From Margaritifera margaritifera (lineage: Eukaryota > Mollusca > Bivalvia > Unionida > Margaritiferidae), in NCBI GenBank assembly GCA_029931535.1, contig JAQPZY010001561.1:3589001-3653000 (forward strand): a DNA stretch of 64,000 nucleotides. Direction: 5' to 3'. A program made the translations under genes and the position numbers. Numbering within the stretch: position 1 is the first letter of the stretch; each line of letters starts with the position of its first letter. Below the pieces are notes generated by a model. The model saw only the letters and a program-made list of their open reading frames with translations. It was not told the origin of the DNA and searched no databases. Below are positions 1 through 11,289 of this stretch, piece after piece.

Positions 1-297
1 ATGCAGTGTTGCATCGACATACGGTCTTTACTCTAGCTATGCAGTGTTGTATCGACATACGGTCGTTACTCTAACTATACAGTGTTGTGTCTACATACGG
101 TCTTTACTGTACCTATACAGTGTTGTATCGACATACGGTCTTTACTCTAGCTATACAGTGTTCTTTCGACAATAGATTGATACTCTAGCTGCACAGTGTT
201 GTATCGACATACGGTTGTTACTCCAGCTTTACTGTATTGTATCGACAATAGATCGATACTTTAGCTGCACAATGTTGTATTGACAATAGATCGATAT
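1..297. repeat. 38-bp tandem array, cut by the left window edge
   Basis: Units start near 1, 39 and 77, a 38-bp period, with the core CAGTGTTGTATCGACATACGG. About seven to eight units are present. The right-hand units are degenerate and carry an alternative segment (AATAGATCGATAC). The array probably continues to the left of the window. Confidence 0.9.
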
Positions 298-462
298 ACC
301 TTGGTTCATATAATAAATGAATTGCCAGAATGTATGTTTCTATGAGACGTAATGGATAGGAGGACAAAAGTAATTAACGAGAGAACAGTATGCTGTTGAA
401 ATGTAAGGGAAAACAAAATAGTAACTATATCGTGGAGAGTTCATTGTGATACCTGATTCATG

Positions 463-464
<2 letters not shown>

Positions 465-515
<51 letters not shown>
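465..515. repeat. (TA)n microsatellite
   Basis: About 25 uninterrupted TA dinucleotides. The flanking sequence from 298 to 1296 is AT-rich and holds no gene I recognise. Confidence 0.95.
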
Positions 516-517
<2 letters not shown>

Positions 518-1296
518 CATTATTTATTATTATTGTTTGAATTTCATATTTTCAATCCATCTCTATTGGTTGATGTGCACTGATATACACATAGCTTTAG
601 ATATATATTTAGGATGTTATATTGAATATCCCGAGAAATGATGTATGATCTAATGTCAAGTTCATTGCAGTCAGTTGCGAATTGAAGCGATTTCTCTAGT
701 TTTTCTGTTGCTTCTTCTAGATTACACCCACATAGCACCCGAGTAGTATGCATTATTTAATTATATACAGGCTCATGAAATTCCCAACTTATACTCTATT
801 GCAGTAAATACACAAATAAAATAAAATACAATATAACAGATAATTATCTTGGCGCGCAGTATTGGTCGAAATTCTGAAATAGGTTTGTAGTTCAGTACTT
901 CTTTATGGTACAACTATGACTTATACGGCTGATTTTGTTTCCTTTCTTTTATAAACAGAGCAGGATAACCTCTTTCGCACGCTTCCAGAGGTCTGCTTAC
1001 CCAATCTATGTTTGACTCTGTCAGATAACAAACTAGAAATGTCATTTGTGAACTTAATTTTTAGATTCTAAATACCAAAGTATATATGGATTGATGGATG
1101 TAATTTACTTGCAGTTAGATTCGTAATATTCACCCCATAGTCTGTGCAATGTAGTCTATTTATGTAATTCTACCACATTGAAATGTGTAATATGTAATTC
1201 TACCACATTGAAAAGTCTCTCATATATCAAAAGTCTTCACAACACGAAAATAACAAATAACGACTAACATTACCCCATGGTTCCAAAATGCTGCTC

Positions 1297-1378
<82 letters not shown>

Positions 1379-1404
1379 GTGTGTGTGTGTGTGTGTGTGT
1401 GTGT
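1297..1404. repeat. Compound (TCTA)n-(GT)n microsatellite
   Basis: About 20 tandem TCTA tetramers run directly into 13 GT dinucleotides from 1379. Confidence 0.95.
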
Positions 1405-1670
1405 CTTCACTGGGTTTTCTAGATGATAAATATACTGTAAATTCAATTATTCTCGTGGGTATACGTTTTGGTGGTTTTGCATAAAATAACATTTTTGTTG
1501 GTTTTCATTTCTTCGATTGGGAAAAGTGTCCCACTGTTTTTACAGAATAATTACTGTTCTCTGGGTCTTCAATTTTTGTGGTTTCTATCAAACACGAAAT
1601 CCATGAAAATTGGTACCCCTCAAAAAGTAGCGAATTCACAGTATAGAAAGATAATTACAGATGCATGTAT

Positions 1671-1709
1671 GTAAAAAAAAAAAAAAAAAGAAAGAGAGAG
1701 AGAGAGAGA
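1671..1709. repeat. A-tract followed by (GA)n
   Basis: A run of about 19 A is followed by about ten GA dinucleotides. It might be the tail of an old retroposon, but nothing upstream is recognisable as one. Confidence 0.8.
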
Positions 1710-2310
1710 TCCCGTTAAGATCACCCCGGAGGTAGAACCATTCCCAAATGGCAACCACGCATTCGTATTCCAATCTACTTAGTAACAGAATAACGTGTCC
1801 ATTGAAATCAAATCATCTAACAATTTTAAGACATTTCTCACATCTGATTAGTGGTCCTTATAGAGAAGTTAAATTGAAAACGATATTTTCTCAAGAATAA
1901 TCGTGTAATTATCCTGGATATACTTTTATACTAAGATGTGTTGACTATGATCGGGAAAACTAGAATATAATCATGTCAGCTAGTACTTATTCAACGTAGA
2001 AGTTTCAAATATGTCACCTTTACCGTTGTTACATGACATAAAACTTGTCTTATCTTTGAACATCCACACATTCATTGGCTTATTTTTTGTTACCCAATTA
2101 AAGAAGTAAGTGAAAATAATAAAATGGAAGGTGTTTTGAATAAACGAAATAGACATGAAAATGTGACCACTGCAAGATTTACTCTAAGTTATTTTAAAAT
2201 GAAATATTCTTTCTGAAAATATTTTAAAGCTATTGTTCTTTCAGCCAATCGAGACATGTGTGGAGATCATAAACCTTAGAGGCTGAGTTTGACATTGAGT
2301 CTCCACTATT

Positions 2311-2394
2311 GCGCCAATCAAGACCGGCATTTGAAACGTAGCCGATCAAAACTGGCATTTGAAAAGTAGCCAATCAAAACAGGCATTTCAAAAG
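2311..2394. repeat. 28-bp tandem repeat, three copies
   Basis: Three consecutive imperfect units with the pattern GCCAATCAAAAC then GGCATTTGAAAAGTA. Units differ at a few positions. Confidence 0.8.
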
Positions 2395-2851
2395 TAAAGT
2401 ATGTTGACATAAGATCACAAACTCATACTCTGCATATATGATCCTCAGGCCCGACTTTTTCTAATTAAAACAAATCGATTAAGGGTGGAGATTATTGAAA
2501 AGCATTAAGCTAAACAAGTTGTCCTTCAAGGCTGAAGGCATACTTTCATTAGAGTTACTTCCGTGGCTCGCCATGGCAAATCACCATACTTTCTATTGCA
2601 TATCACCCCGACTTCGACCTACCCATCCCTTCTGAACCGTTCCCATGGGTCAGAAAAATACGTTACATAAATTGTTCCTTCAGCTATGATTGATACGTAT
2701 CTATAAAGTCTGGTCAAAACGATATTCCGAAATGTTATTGTAATTCCATATTTGTGTATTTGACCTCTGACCGCCTACCGGGAAACCAGGGGAGGGAGCC
2801 AAAGGTTACACTCTTCTCGCAAAAAGGTTATCATTTGGAATCGGGTTACAT

Positions 2852-2935
2852 TTATTTTCATTATATAGTCTCTACATTTGTTTGTCAGTGCTGAACTTGC
2901 CAGTGTGTCCAAATATTGACAAATCATATGTGAAT
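2852..2935. repeat. Dispersed repeat, copy 1 (partner 5887-5970)
   Basis: About 85 bp that aligns by eye with 5887-5970 at roughly 80 percent identity, sharing the segment CATTTGTTT.TCAGT. It is an old interspersed repeat of unknown class. Confidence 0.55.
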
Positions 2936-4885
2936 CTATCAGACCAACTTATTTATGGACAATTTTAGTCAAACTCTTATATTTGCATGCCACGCATATT
3001 TCAAATTTACTTAAGAAAACTTTTTTATTTTAATAGCATATAAGGATTGGGACAACTGTCAGAAAGTGTGTAGTGTTGGTGTTCAGCAGGGAGCAATATT
3101 TGGACAAAATGCTTGTAAGACTTCAAAACTAAATCTGCCATTATTTTCCTTGATTATAAGAACTTGTCAATGAAGTACAAGCATATTTCTAGTACAAAAA
3201 AAGTTCTATCTGAAAATATGCTTGAAATAGAATAAATTTGATAAATTTTATTTTAATAGAATTTTTTAGAAATTATATTTTTTATATTTTTTCAACATAT
3301 AAATAAAATTTTCGAACAAATTTAAAACATCAAAGCTGCCAAATTTTAGACAGAAACGTTGGACAACAACAGTTCACATTGATTTTTGAGGCAAATTGCA
3401 AAATGCCTGTTCAAATGTGTATAGTTGTACACACTAACGTGACTAACGAAACAATGACAAGTGTTATGTTCCAGTTTTACTGTGTCCGATACTCCGTCAG
3501 TTGTTAGTATATATAATAGTACTCTAAACTTTCCCTATAGCGTTAGGACCATTGACTTGTTTTATAGCAAAAATGCAAAGCGTTTCAATATATAAAAAAG
3601 CATAAAAAGTTGCCTTGTCATAGGAAATTACAGTTTCAGTGAGCCTCTACCTTACTAAACAGCGGTAATGATATCTTTGATAAAGACTCAAGCCATGTTT
3701 TTGAGGTAATAGTTACCACTGTGGTAGAATAAACTAAACCTTGTAACCTTTACCGGGTATATCGGACATGTCATAATGAGGCCTTAGTATCACCACCTGA
3801 CTGCCTGGCAGCATTCAAGTTAAACCAACTTGTCCGCCTTGTTTCAAATACCAGGCCAGACCTGAAAAGAGATAGTATGTTTCTTTAATCTCACAGATCA
3901 GTAATATGTAGGTAAAAAAAGTGAAAATGTGCTAGATATAGATATGCAGATTTCGAAATGATATTAAGTGTGCAAGCTTAGGAAGAAAAAAAAACATTAC
4001 ATTTTACGTATTGACACTCATAAATGTGAAGCAATGGATATGTATCCACCCTCAAAATATACGAGGTTAGAAGTATTTGTATGAGTGTATTACAGCAATG
4101 TACAGTCTAAATAACTAATAAGTGCACCAGCTGTCATAAAGTTGAAGGCAATGTAGGGAGGGTGAGGTTTGATCATATGTGCAACAGTTAGTACATAACA
4201 GTATACAGGGAGGTTGAGTCTCAAAATACTAATTTGAAAAATATTACCATAAGTAAACTCATTCATGATTGAAATAACATTTTATTTGATATTTCAAGTG
4301 CACACATCCTAGTATGTACCAGACAGATCAACTGTAGGTACAATTAGATTTGACAACATAAAAAAATGTGAAATTCTGATCCCAAGCATTCTAACAAGGA
4401 TGGACATTTGTACATGTTGGACATGTAACCCTGTACTTAAGATCAATTGTACAAAGTTAATTAAAATGATCTGTTTGAACATTTCCCGTGTATTTTAAGA
4501 GTGACATTTAACAATCATTAATTAGAATGATTCATTAGAGAATGGGATCTCAGCTTATGCTACAATGTCGCACTCTGTCAATCAATGTCTCAACCAAAAT
4601 TACTAATACAAAGTAATGTATTTTGTATGAGACTTACTTCATTTTGCTGTTTTCGTACGTCCAAGTTAATAAGACCGTGGCAAAGTACATTTATCCCCCT
4701 GACCTATATTTCTTTTCACGTTTCTCATTCTCAGATGGTTTAAAATGGCTGAGTAGACAGATGAGTGGGCTGTACTATTGAGTCTTCCACTCATTACGTA
4801 ATATGTAACTATGTTTATAAATAATTATTGTAAGCCATATAAACAGTCATGAATCAAACCATCATAAGCCCATAATTAATTGATT

Positions 4886-5523
4886 GGACCCATAATAAAG
4901 AGTGTCAGTGACCTGGACCCATAATAAAGAGTGTCAGTGACCTGGACCCATAATAAAGAGTGTCAGTGACCTGGACTCATAATAAATAGTGTCAGTGACC
5001 TGGACTCATAATAAATAGTGTCAATGACCTGGACCCATAATAAATAGTGTCAATGACCTGGACCCATAATAAAGAGTGTCAGTGACCTGGACTCATGATA
5101 GATAGTGTCAGTGACTAGGACCCATAATAAATAGTGTCAGTGACCTGGACCCATAATAAATAGTGTCAGTGACCTGGACTCATAATAGATAGTGTCAGTG
5201 ACCAGGACCCATAATAAATAGTGTCAGTGACCTGGACCCATAATAAATAGTGTCAATGACCTGGACCCATAATAAATAGTGTCAATGACCTGGACCCATA
5301 ATAAATAGTGTCAGTGACCAGGACCCATAATAAATAGTGTCAGTGACCTGGACCCATAATAAATAGTGTAAATGACCTGGACCCATAATAAATAGTGTCA
5401 ATGACCTGGACCCATAATAAATAGTGTCAGTGACCAGGACCCATAATAAATAGTGTCAGTGACCTGGACCCATAATAAATAGTGTCAATGACCTGGACCC
5501 ATAATAAATAGTGTCAGTGACCT
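4886..5523. repeat. 29-bp tandem array, 22 copies
   Basis: The period is exactly 29 bp across 638 bp, so 22 full units, with the core CCCATAATAAATAGTGTCAG. Units vary at GAG/TAG, CAGTGACC/CAATGACC and ACCTGG/ACCAGG. A short - strand reading frame that overlaps its right end (5456-5689) is not considered a gene. Confidence 0.95.
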
Positions 5524-6385
5524 GCAGGCAAAATATCAAAAAGAAAGATATCTTCATGTGTTTGAACAAAGGCCCAATTCTGACTTTCAAAGATATTTTT
5601 CTATACATATTTGACAAATATCCACAATTTAATCTTTTATATGGTGTAGTAATACATAAATGATGATAAAATATGCACTTTGTTTGCAAACTTTTTCACA
5701 TTAAAACTTTAAAATTTATGATTCAAATGTGAAGGATTTTCTTTTTTCGTCTTAATTTTTGTTTCATTGTTATATTTCTTGAAGTCAATATACAAATGTC
5801 TAACTTTCATGTAGCTAGCTCTAAAAATAAATATGCAGTTCAACTTTAAGTTTTGAGGATAACATTATGATAAAACTCAGGTAGAACTTATTTTCTCTAT
5901 ATGGTCTCTGCATTTGTTTATCAGTACTAAACGTCCCAGTGCGTTCAAATTAAAAAAACAAATCATGCTTATTAAGTATTTTTAAAGATGAACTCATAGT
6001 GACTTTCTTGTCTCAGGTTGAAAGGCATTGTTTCAGAGGCTGAACAGTAAACAAAACTACCTGCCATTGGTCACAGATTTTAATTCCGGACACGCATCAG
6101 TGCCTGATTACTCACTGTGCACTGTCGCAAAAATACACACAAACAATCATATCACACCATAATGCCCATATTCCTAAGAATAAACAATTTCCTTTAAATC
6201 AATACCAAGACTGCCTAAAACTAAGGAAAAGATCACCATCAAAAAGGAGAGGAAAAATGGCATAAAATAGATTGGAATACATTTATCGATAGTGACCCTA
6301 AAGTAATCAGTGTGGCCTAAATGCATGTGGGCAATTAATTTACTGAGTTGTCTGAATTTTCACAGACTGTTTAAGAGGAGATAGA
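5524..6385. other. Intervening sequence without a recognised gene
   Basis: AT-rich single-copy-like DNA holding the second member of the 85-bp dispersed pair (5887-5970). No exon, RNA gene or transposon terminus was identified. Confidence 0.55.
5887..5970. repeat. Dispersed repeat, copy 2 (partner 2852-2935)
   Basis: Same orientation as the copy at 2852-2935. The two are separated by 3 kb and lie on either side of the 29-bp array. Confidence 0.55.
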
Positions 6386-6664
6386 GTTACGTGCAAACAT
6401 CCACCGCTCATTCGTGTGGATAAAGACTTGTTATGTGCAAATATTCACCACTCATGGGTGAGGATAAAGACTAGTTATGTGCAAATATTCACCACTTATG
6501 CGTGGGGATAAAGACTTGTTACGCGCAAATATTCACCACTCATGCGTGGGGATAAAGACCTGTTACGTGCAAATATTCACCACTCATGCGTGGGAATCAA
6601 GACCTGTTACATGCAAATATTCACCACTCATGCGTGGGAATAAAGACTTGTTACGTGCAAATAC
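6386..6664. repeat. 44-bp tandem array, about 6.3 copies
   Basis: Unit starts at 6386, 6430, 6474, 6518, 6562, 6606 and 6650 give an exact 44-bp period. The core is GCAAATATTCACCACTCATG. Because 44 is not a multiple of three, the reading frame changes from unit to unit. Confidence 0.95.
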
Positions 6665-7020
6665 TGACAGCACCTTTAATTCACAGATTCCTTTTATTTT
6701 CTTGTGTTGCTTTTTTAATTATTTAAGTAATTGTGCCTTTATTGATTTCAAGATCAAAAAGGTTCGAAATAATCTTAACTAAATTAATGTGTAGTTCCTC
6801 TGGGGCGAGAAAGTGATACATTCAATAATCATTATGCTAATCCCTATACTCTAAGTTGCATTTTAATCTGTTCATAGAGAGAGAAGAGAAAGATCCAAAC
6901 TTATGTTTTCTGACAGTAAACTGCAACAGACCTCAGTTTACATAAAACTTCGAACCTAACTTTACCTTTGAATATTAAATATTACACCTGTCATTGTTCG
7001 GTCATTTACTAGTATTATTA
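6665..7020. other. Intervening sequence, nothing recognised
   Basis: AT-rich spacer between the 44-bp array and a SINE. No motif of interest was seen. Confidence 0.6.
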
Positions 7021-7256
7021 GGGGCCCCGGGTGGCCGAGTGGTCTAAGGCGCTCGCCTTTACAGATCACTGACGTCTCACTTCTGTCCTCGTGGGTTCGA
7101 GTCTCGGGCTTGGCCAACGTGGGTATGTGAGAAAGCTTGCCAGTAGCTTCCCGTGGGTCGGTGGTTCTTCCCGGGGTTTTCTCGGGTTCTTCCTCCACCA
7201 GATATACTGGCCGCCATGTATAGGCTATCATGTTCTGAAAAATGGTGTTAAACCTA
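7021..7256 (+). mobile_element. tRNA-derived SINE, family 1, copy 1
   Basis: The head resembles a class II (Leu/Ser-type) tRNA. An A-box-like GTGGCCGAGTGGTCTAAGGC is followed by a B-box-like GGTTCGAGTCTC. The body continues through GTGGGTATGTGAGAAAG and ends near CTCCACCAGATATACTGGCC. A second copy at 43504-43724 matches along its length at roughly 85 percent by eye. The SINE is followed within about 30 bp by the 31-bp array. It is not a functional tRNA gene: the sequence between the boxes does not give a clean cloverleaf and the element continues well past the tRNA-like part. Confidence 0.85.
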
Positions 7257-7282
7257 TAACAACCAAAACATTTTATTATTTG

Positions 7283-8578
7283 TTTCATATTTAAAGGTAG
7301 CTGTGACAGATTGTTGATATTTAAAGGTAACTGTGTCATATATTTAATTAAAGGTAGTTAAACATATTGTTTCATATTGAAAGGTAGCTGTGATATATTG
7401 GTTCATATTTAAAGGTATCTGTGACATATTGGTTCATATTGAAAGGTAGCTGTGATATATTGGTTCATATTTAAAGGTATCTGTGACATATTGGTTCATA
7501 TTTAAAGGTAGATGTGACATATTGTTTCATATTTAAAGGTAACTGTGACATATTTTCTTAAAGGTAGTTAAACATATTGTTTCATATTTAAAGGTAGCTG
7601 TGATATATTGGTTCACATTTAAAGGTAGCTGTGATATATTGCTTCATATTTAAAGGTAGCTGTGATATATTGTTTCATATTGAAAGGTAGCTGTGATATA
7701 TTGTTTCATATTGAAAGGTAGCTGTGATATATTGTTTCATATTGAAAGATAGCTGTGATATATTGTTTCATATTGAAAGGTAGCTGTGATATATTGTTTC
7801 ATATTGAAAGGTAGTTGTGATATATTGTTTCATATTGAAAGGTAGCTGTTATATATTGTTTCATATTGAAAGGTAGCTGTGATATATTGTTTCATATTGA
7901 AAGGTAGCTGTGATATATTGTTTCATATTGAAAGGCAGCTGTGATATATTGTTTCATATTGAAAGGTAGCTGTGATATATTGGTTCATATTGAAAGGTAG
8001 CTGTGACATATTGTTTCATATTTAAAGGTATCTGTGACATATTGTTTCATATTTAAAGGTAGCTGTGACATATTGGTTCATATTGAAAGGTAGCTGTGAT
8101 ATATTGTTTCATATTTAAAGGTAGCTGTGACATATTGTTTCATATTTAAAGGTATCTGTGACATATTGGTTCATATTGAAAGGTAGCTGTGATATATTGT
8201 TTCATATTGAAAGGTAGCTGTGACATATTGTTTCATATTTAAAGGTATCTGTGACATATTGGTTCATATTGAAAGATAGCTGTGATATATTGTTTCATAT
8301 TTAAAGGTATCTGTGACATATTGGTTCATATTGAAAGGTAGCTGTGATATATTTGTTCATATTGAAAGGTAGCTGTGATATATTGGTTCATATTGAAAGG
8401 TAGCTGTGACATATTGTTTCATATTTAAAGGTATCTGTGACATATTGTTTCATATTGAAAGGTAGCTGTGACATATTGTTTCATATTGAAAGGTAGCTGT
8501 GATATATTGTTTCATATTGAAAGGTAGCTGTGATATATTGTTTCATATTTAAAGGTAGCTGTGACATATTGTTTCATA
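7283..8578. repeat. 31-bp tandem array, about 41 copies
   Basis: The 31-bp unit has the core TTTCATATTGAAAGGTAGCT. Variants are TTTAAAGG/TTGAAAGG, GATATATT/GACATATT and GTTTCAT/GGTTCAT. Two irregular short units (near 7320-7360 and 7550-7580) have TTAATTAAAGGTAGTTAAAC instead. It stops abruptly at 8578. Confidence 0.95.
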
Positions 8579-9639
8579 AACAGTAGATAACATTTTTTAA
8601 TCAAACTTGGTGTAATCTCTTTGCAAAGATCCATGAACACTAAAATCCTTATACAATCTTCTTCTTCCTCTGATTAAATTTGATCAAAAGTGAAAAAATT
8701 GACCCTTTTCTAATGTTCCTGTGAATACTCCTTTCTTTGTAAATGTAGGGTTGTCACTTTCTAATACGTACGTTTAATTTAAGCTTATTTTAATGAATGT
8801 GCTTTGGCCTCTGGAGAAATTAATATCTAAAAGCCCAACAAATTGTATGACAAAGTGACTTGACAATTTGATCTACATATCTTACTGCACTCTAATACAT
8901 AACCTCATTTATATGCATTAAAGCTAGCGTAGTGATTTCTGAGTATTCTCCAAATCATGTTGCCCACATTTATGTCAAAGTGGTCGTGAGGCAAGCTTGA
9001 TTAAAAAAAACTTGTTATAAATAGCATAGAAATCCCCAAAGATGTGTTTACTCCAACTTACTCCACGGCTGAAGTTCTACTTTTTAAAGTTGTTATTAAA
9101 CATGAATATTTTATGCTTTTAGTCTAATTACAACTCAATCTCTTTTTTAATTGAAAAAGCTTTCTTCCCTTGAACTAATTGATCTTAATTTTCAAATTAT
9201 CGACTAAAGAGAACAATAATATAGCATAAGGTCTACTACAATAATTTTAGTTCACAAAAAATATTTGTTTGAAACTTGTAACTCTATCCGAGATATGTTC
9301 TATCCATTTTCCAGCATTTTTACATCTACTCCTCGTCATTTGTACATGGCTGGAATCTGTTTTTTCATAATCTTTCTTTTCGTTCAAAAAACCTTCTGAA
9401 TTTGGCAGTAATAACGTATAAATTAGATAAAAACATGCTTATTTAATTGTTTACGTAAAAAAGTAGAAATCCTGCTTCTGTTATTTAGAACGAAATTTGA
9501 AATGTTGCCATAATGCAACGAAGTCGATTTCGATGCGCGCTTTAGGTGAATCAATACTCATTAAAGATAATTAAATTTCTCGTCTGGATAAATTTAAAGT
9601 AGTTGCAAATATGTCGATAGTAGAACACACTTTTATTTC
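8579..9639. other. Intervening sequence without a recognised gene
   Basis: About 1 kb of AT-rich sequence. No exon, RNA gene or transposon terminus could be supported. Confidence 0.6.
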
Positions 9640-10151
9640 CCGACGGAAGGTGTCAAGGAATAAAGCGATAACGGTGTCCGTCCGTCCGTAGTCGAGGTGG
9701 TTTCTTCAATATAACTTTAGTTTTCTGTGGTCTTTTCTTCTCAAAACTCGTATGGGCCTTGACCTTGACCCTGTGACGAGGCAGACATATATTGACTCTG
9801 AGGTTGTTAGGTTCAAGGGCAAGGTTATTGGAGCAGAAAATGTGATTTTCCTTTCTGTATGATGAGTCAAGTTTCCCTGGCCTCATTTTCATCATATTTC
9901 ACACCCAAACTATACTACACTTGGACAGGGATAGCTCCCTATTTATTCTGAGGTCGAGATGAAAAAAGGTCAAGGTTACTATAACAGACATTGGAATATG
10001 TATGTTTTCTGCTTGATAAGTCAAGTTTCCTGCATCTTATTGTTAGTAAACTTCGTAGTTAGTCTAGGTATACTACACGCTGACAGCAGCAGCTCCTAAT
10101 AGATTATCAGGTCTAATGTCAAGATTACTAGCACTGAAATTGCAATGTTTG

Positions 10152-10198
<47 letters not shown>

Positions 10199-10350
10199 AG
10201 CTGAATAGCATGGAAAACGTTTCATTTCATGGAAAGTAAACAAATCAAACATGGAAGTGACTGGGGTTTAGATTTTGACTTTGTTGATATATAACCTTAT
10301 CAGGTCAAATTATCATAAGTCAAGGTCATTTTATGTTTAAAAAATGTTAA
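9640..10350. repeat. Degenerate ~150-160 bp tandem/interspersed repeat
   Basis: Three to four diverged units are visible from the recurring CTGAGGT..., CAAGGTTACT and GATAAGTCAAGTTTCC segments (starts near 9798, 9948 and 10106, plus a weaker one near 10300). A (CA)n tract interrupts it. The start has CCGTCCGTCCG. The - strand frame at 9653-9895 lies inside it and is not a gene. Class unknown. Confidence 0.55.
10153..10198. repeat. (CA)n microsatellite
   Basis: About 22 CA dinucleotides inside the degenerate repeat. Confidence 0.95.
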
Positions 10351-10817
10351 TTTTACATTTGTAATAGCTACGATCGTTAGGTTGGATCAGTCATTCTACT
10401 GATGGCTATTTTCACAATCTCAGGACAAACCTCGGTTAATTAACTGCCTTCATGCTGAATCATTAGATTAAGATATCATTCTAAGGCAGCGAGGAAAGCC
10501 GAAGGTAGTATCTGCAAGAACAATATTTATATTAAACTTAGAGAAATTTCTAACTAAATCGTGCAAGGGTAAATAAACGTGTTTGTGGACTGTACAAAGA
10601 GAATGACGTAATGAATTTTTCCGTATCATACATATTGTAATATATTAAAACGTGTAATAATGTTTCCATAAAAAGCCTGCACAAAAAAGCGAATGAAAAC
10701 ATGTCTGTTTATTTATCATTTATTTTTTTATTTTTTTTATTTATTTATTTTTTTTTTTATAAAAAGCGAACTCGAGGAAATGAACATTTTTAGATTTTTT
10801 GTTAGGAATATGTACGT
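10351..10817. other. AT-rich left flank of the large satellite
   Basis: No gene recognised. Between about 10712 and 10762 it becomes low-complexity T/TTTA sequence. The satellite starts about 55 bp after this tract. Confidence 0.6.
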
Positions 10818-11289
10818 TTAATAAGGCATTCTATGCGTACCTAGCAGTCAAATACTATAATGAGGCATGCTATGTGTATCAAGCAGTCAAATACTATAAT
10901 AAGGTATTATATGTGAATCAAGCAGTCAAATACTATAATAAGGTATTATATGTGTATCAAGCAGTCAAATACTATAATAAGGTATTATATGTGTATCAAG
11001 CAGTCAAATACTATAATAAGGTATTATATGTGTATCAAGAAGTCAAATACTATAATAAGGTATTCTATGTGTATCAAGAAGTCAAATACTATAATAAGGT
11101 ATTATATGTGTATCAAGCAGTCAAATACTATAATAAGGTATTCTATGTGTATCAAGAAGTCAAATACTATAATAAGGTATTATATGTGTATCAAGCAGTC
11201 AAATACTATAATAAGGTATTATATGTGTACCAAGCAGTCAAATACTATAATAAGGTATTCTATGTGTATCAAGCAGTCAAATACTATAA

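Larger units (their letters stand above)
1710..4885. other. Intervening sequence without a recognised gene
   Basis: About 3.2 kb of AT-rich DNA. It contains a three-copy 28-bp repeat (2311-2394) and one half of a dispersed repeat pair (2852-2935), listed separately. I see no exon with convincing splice sites, no RNA gene and no transposon ends. Confidence 0.6.

Noticed and set aside
6962..7339. 125-codon - strand frame across the first SINE, with a similar frame at 43478-43747
   Set aside because: The shared peptide is the antisense shadow of two copies of one SINE.
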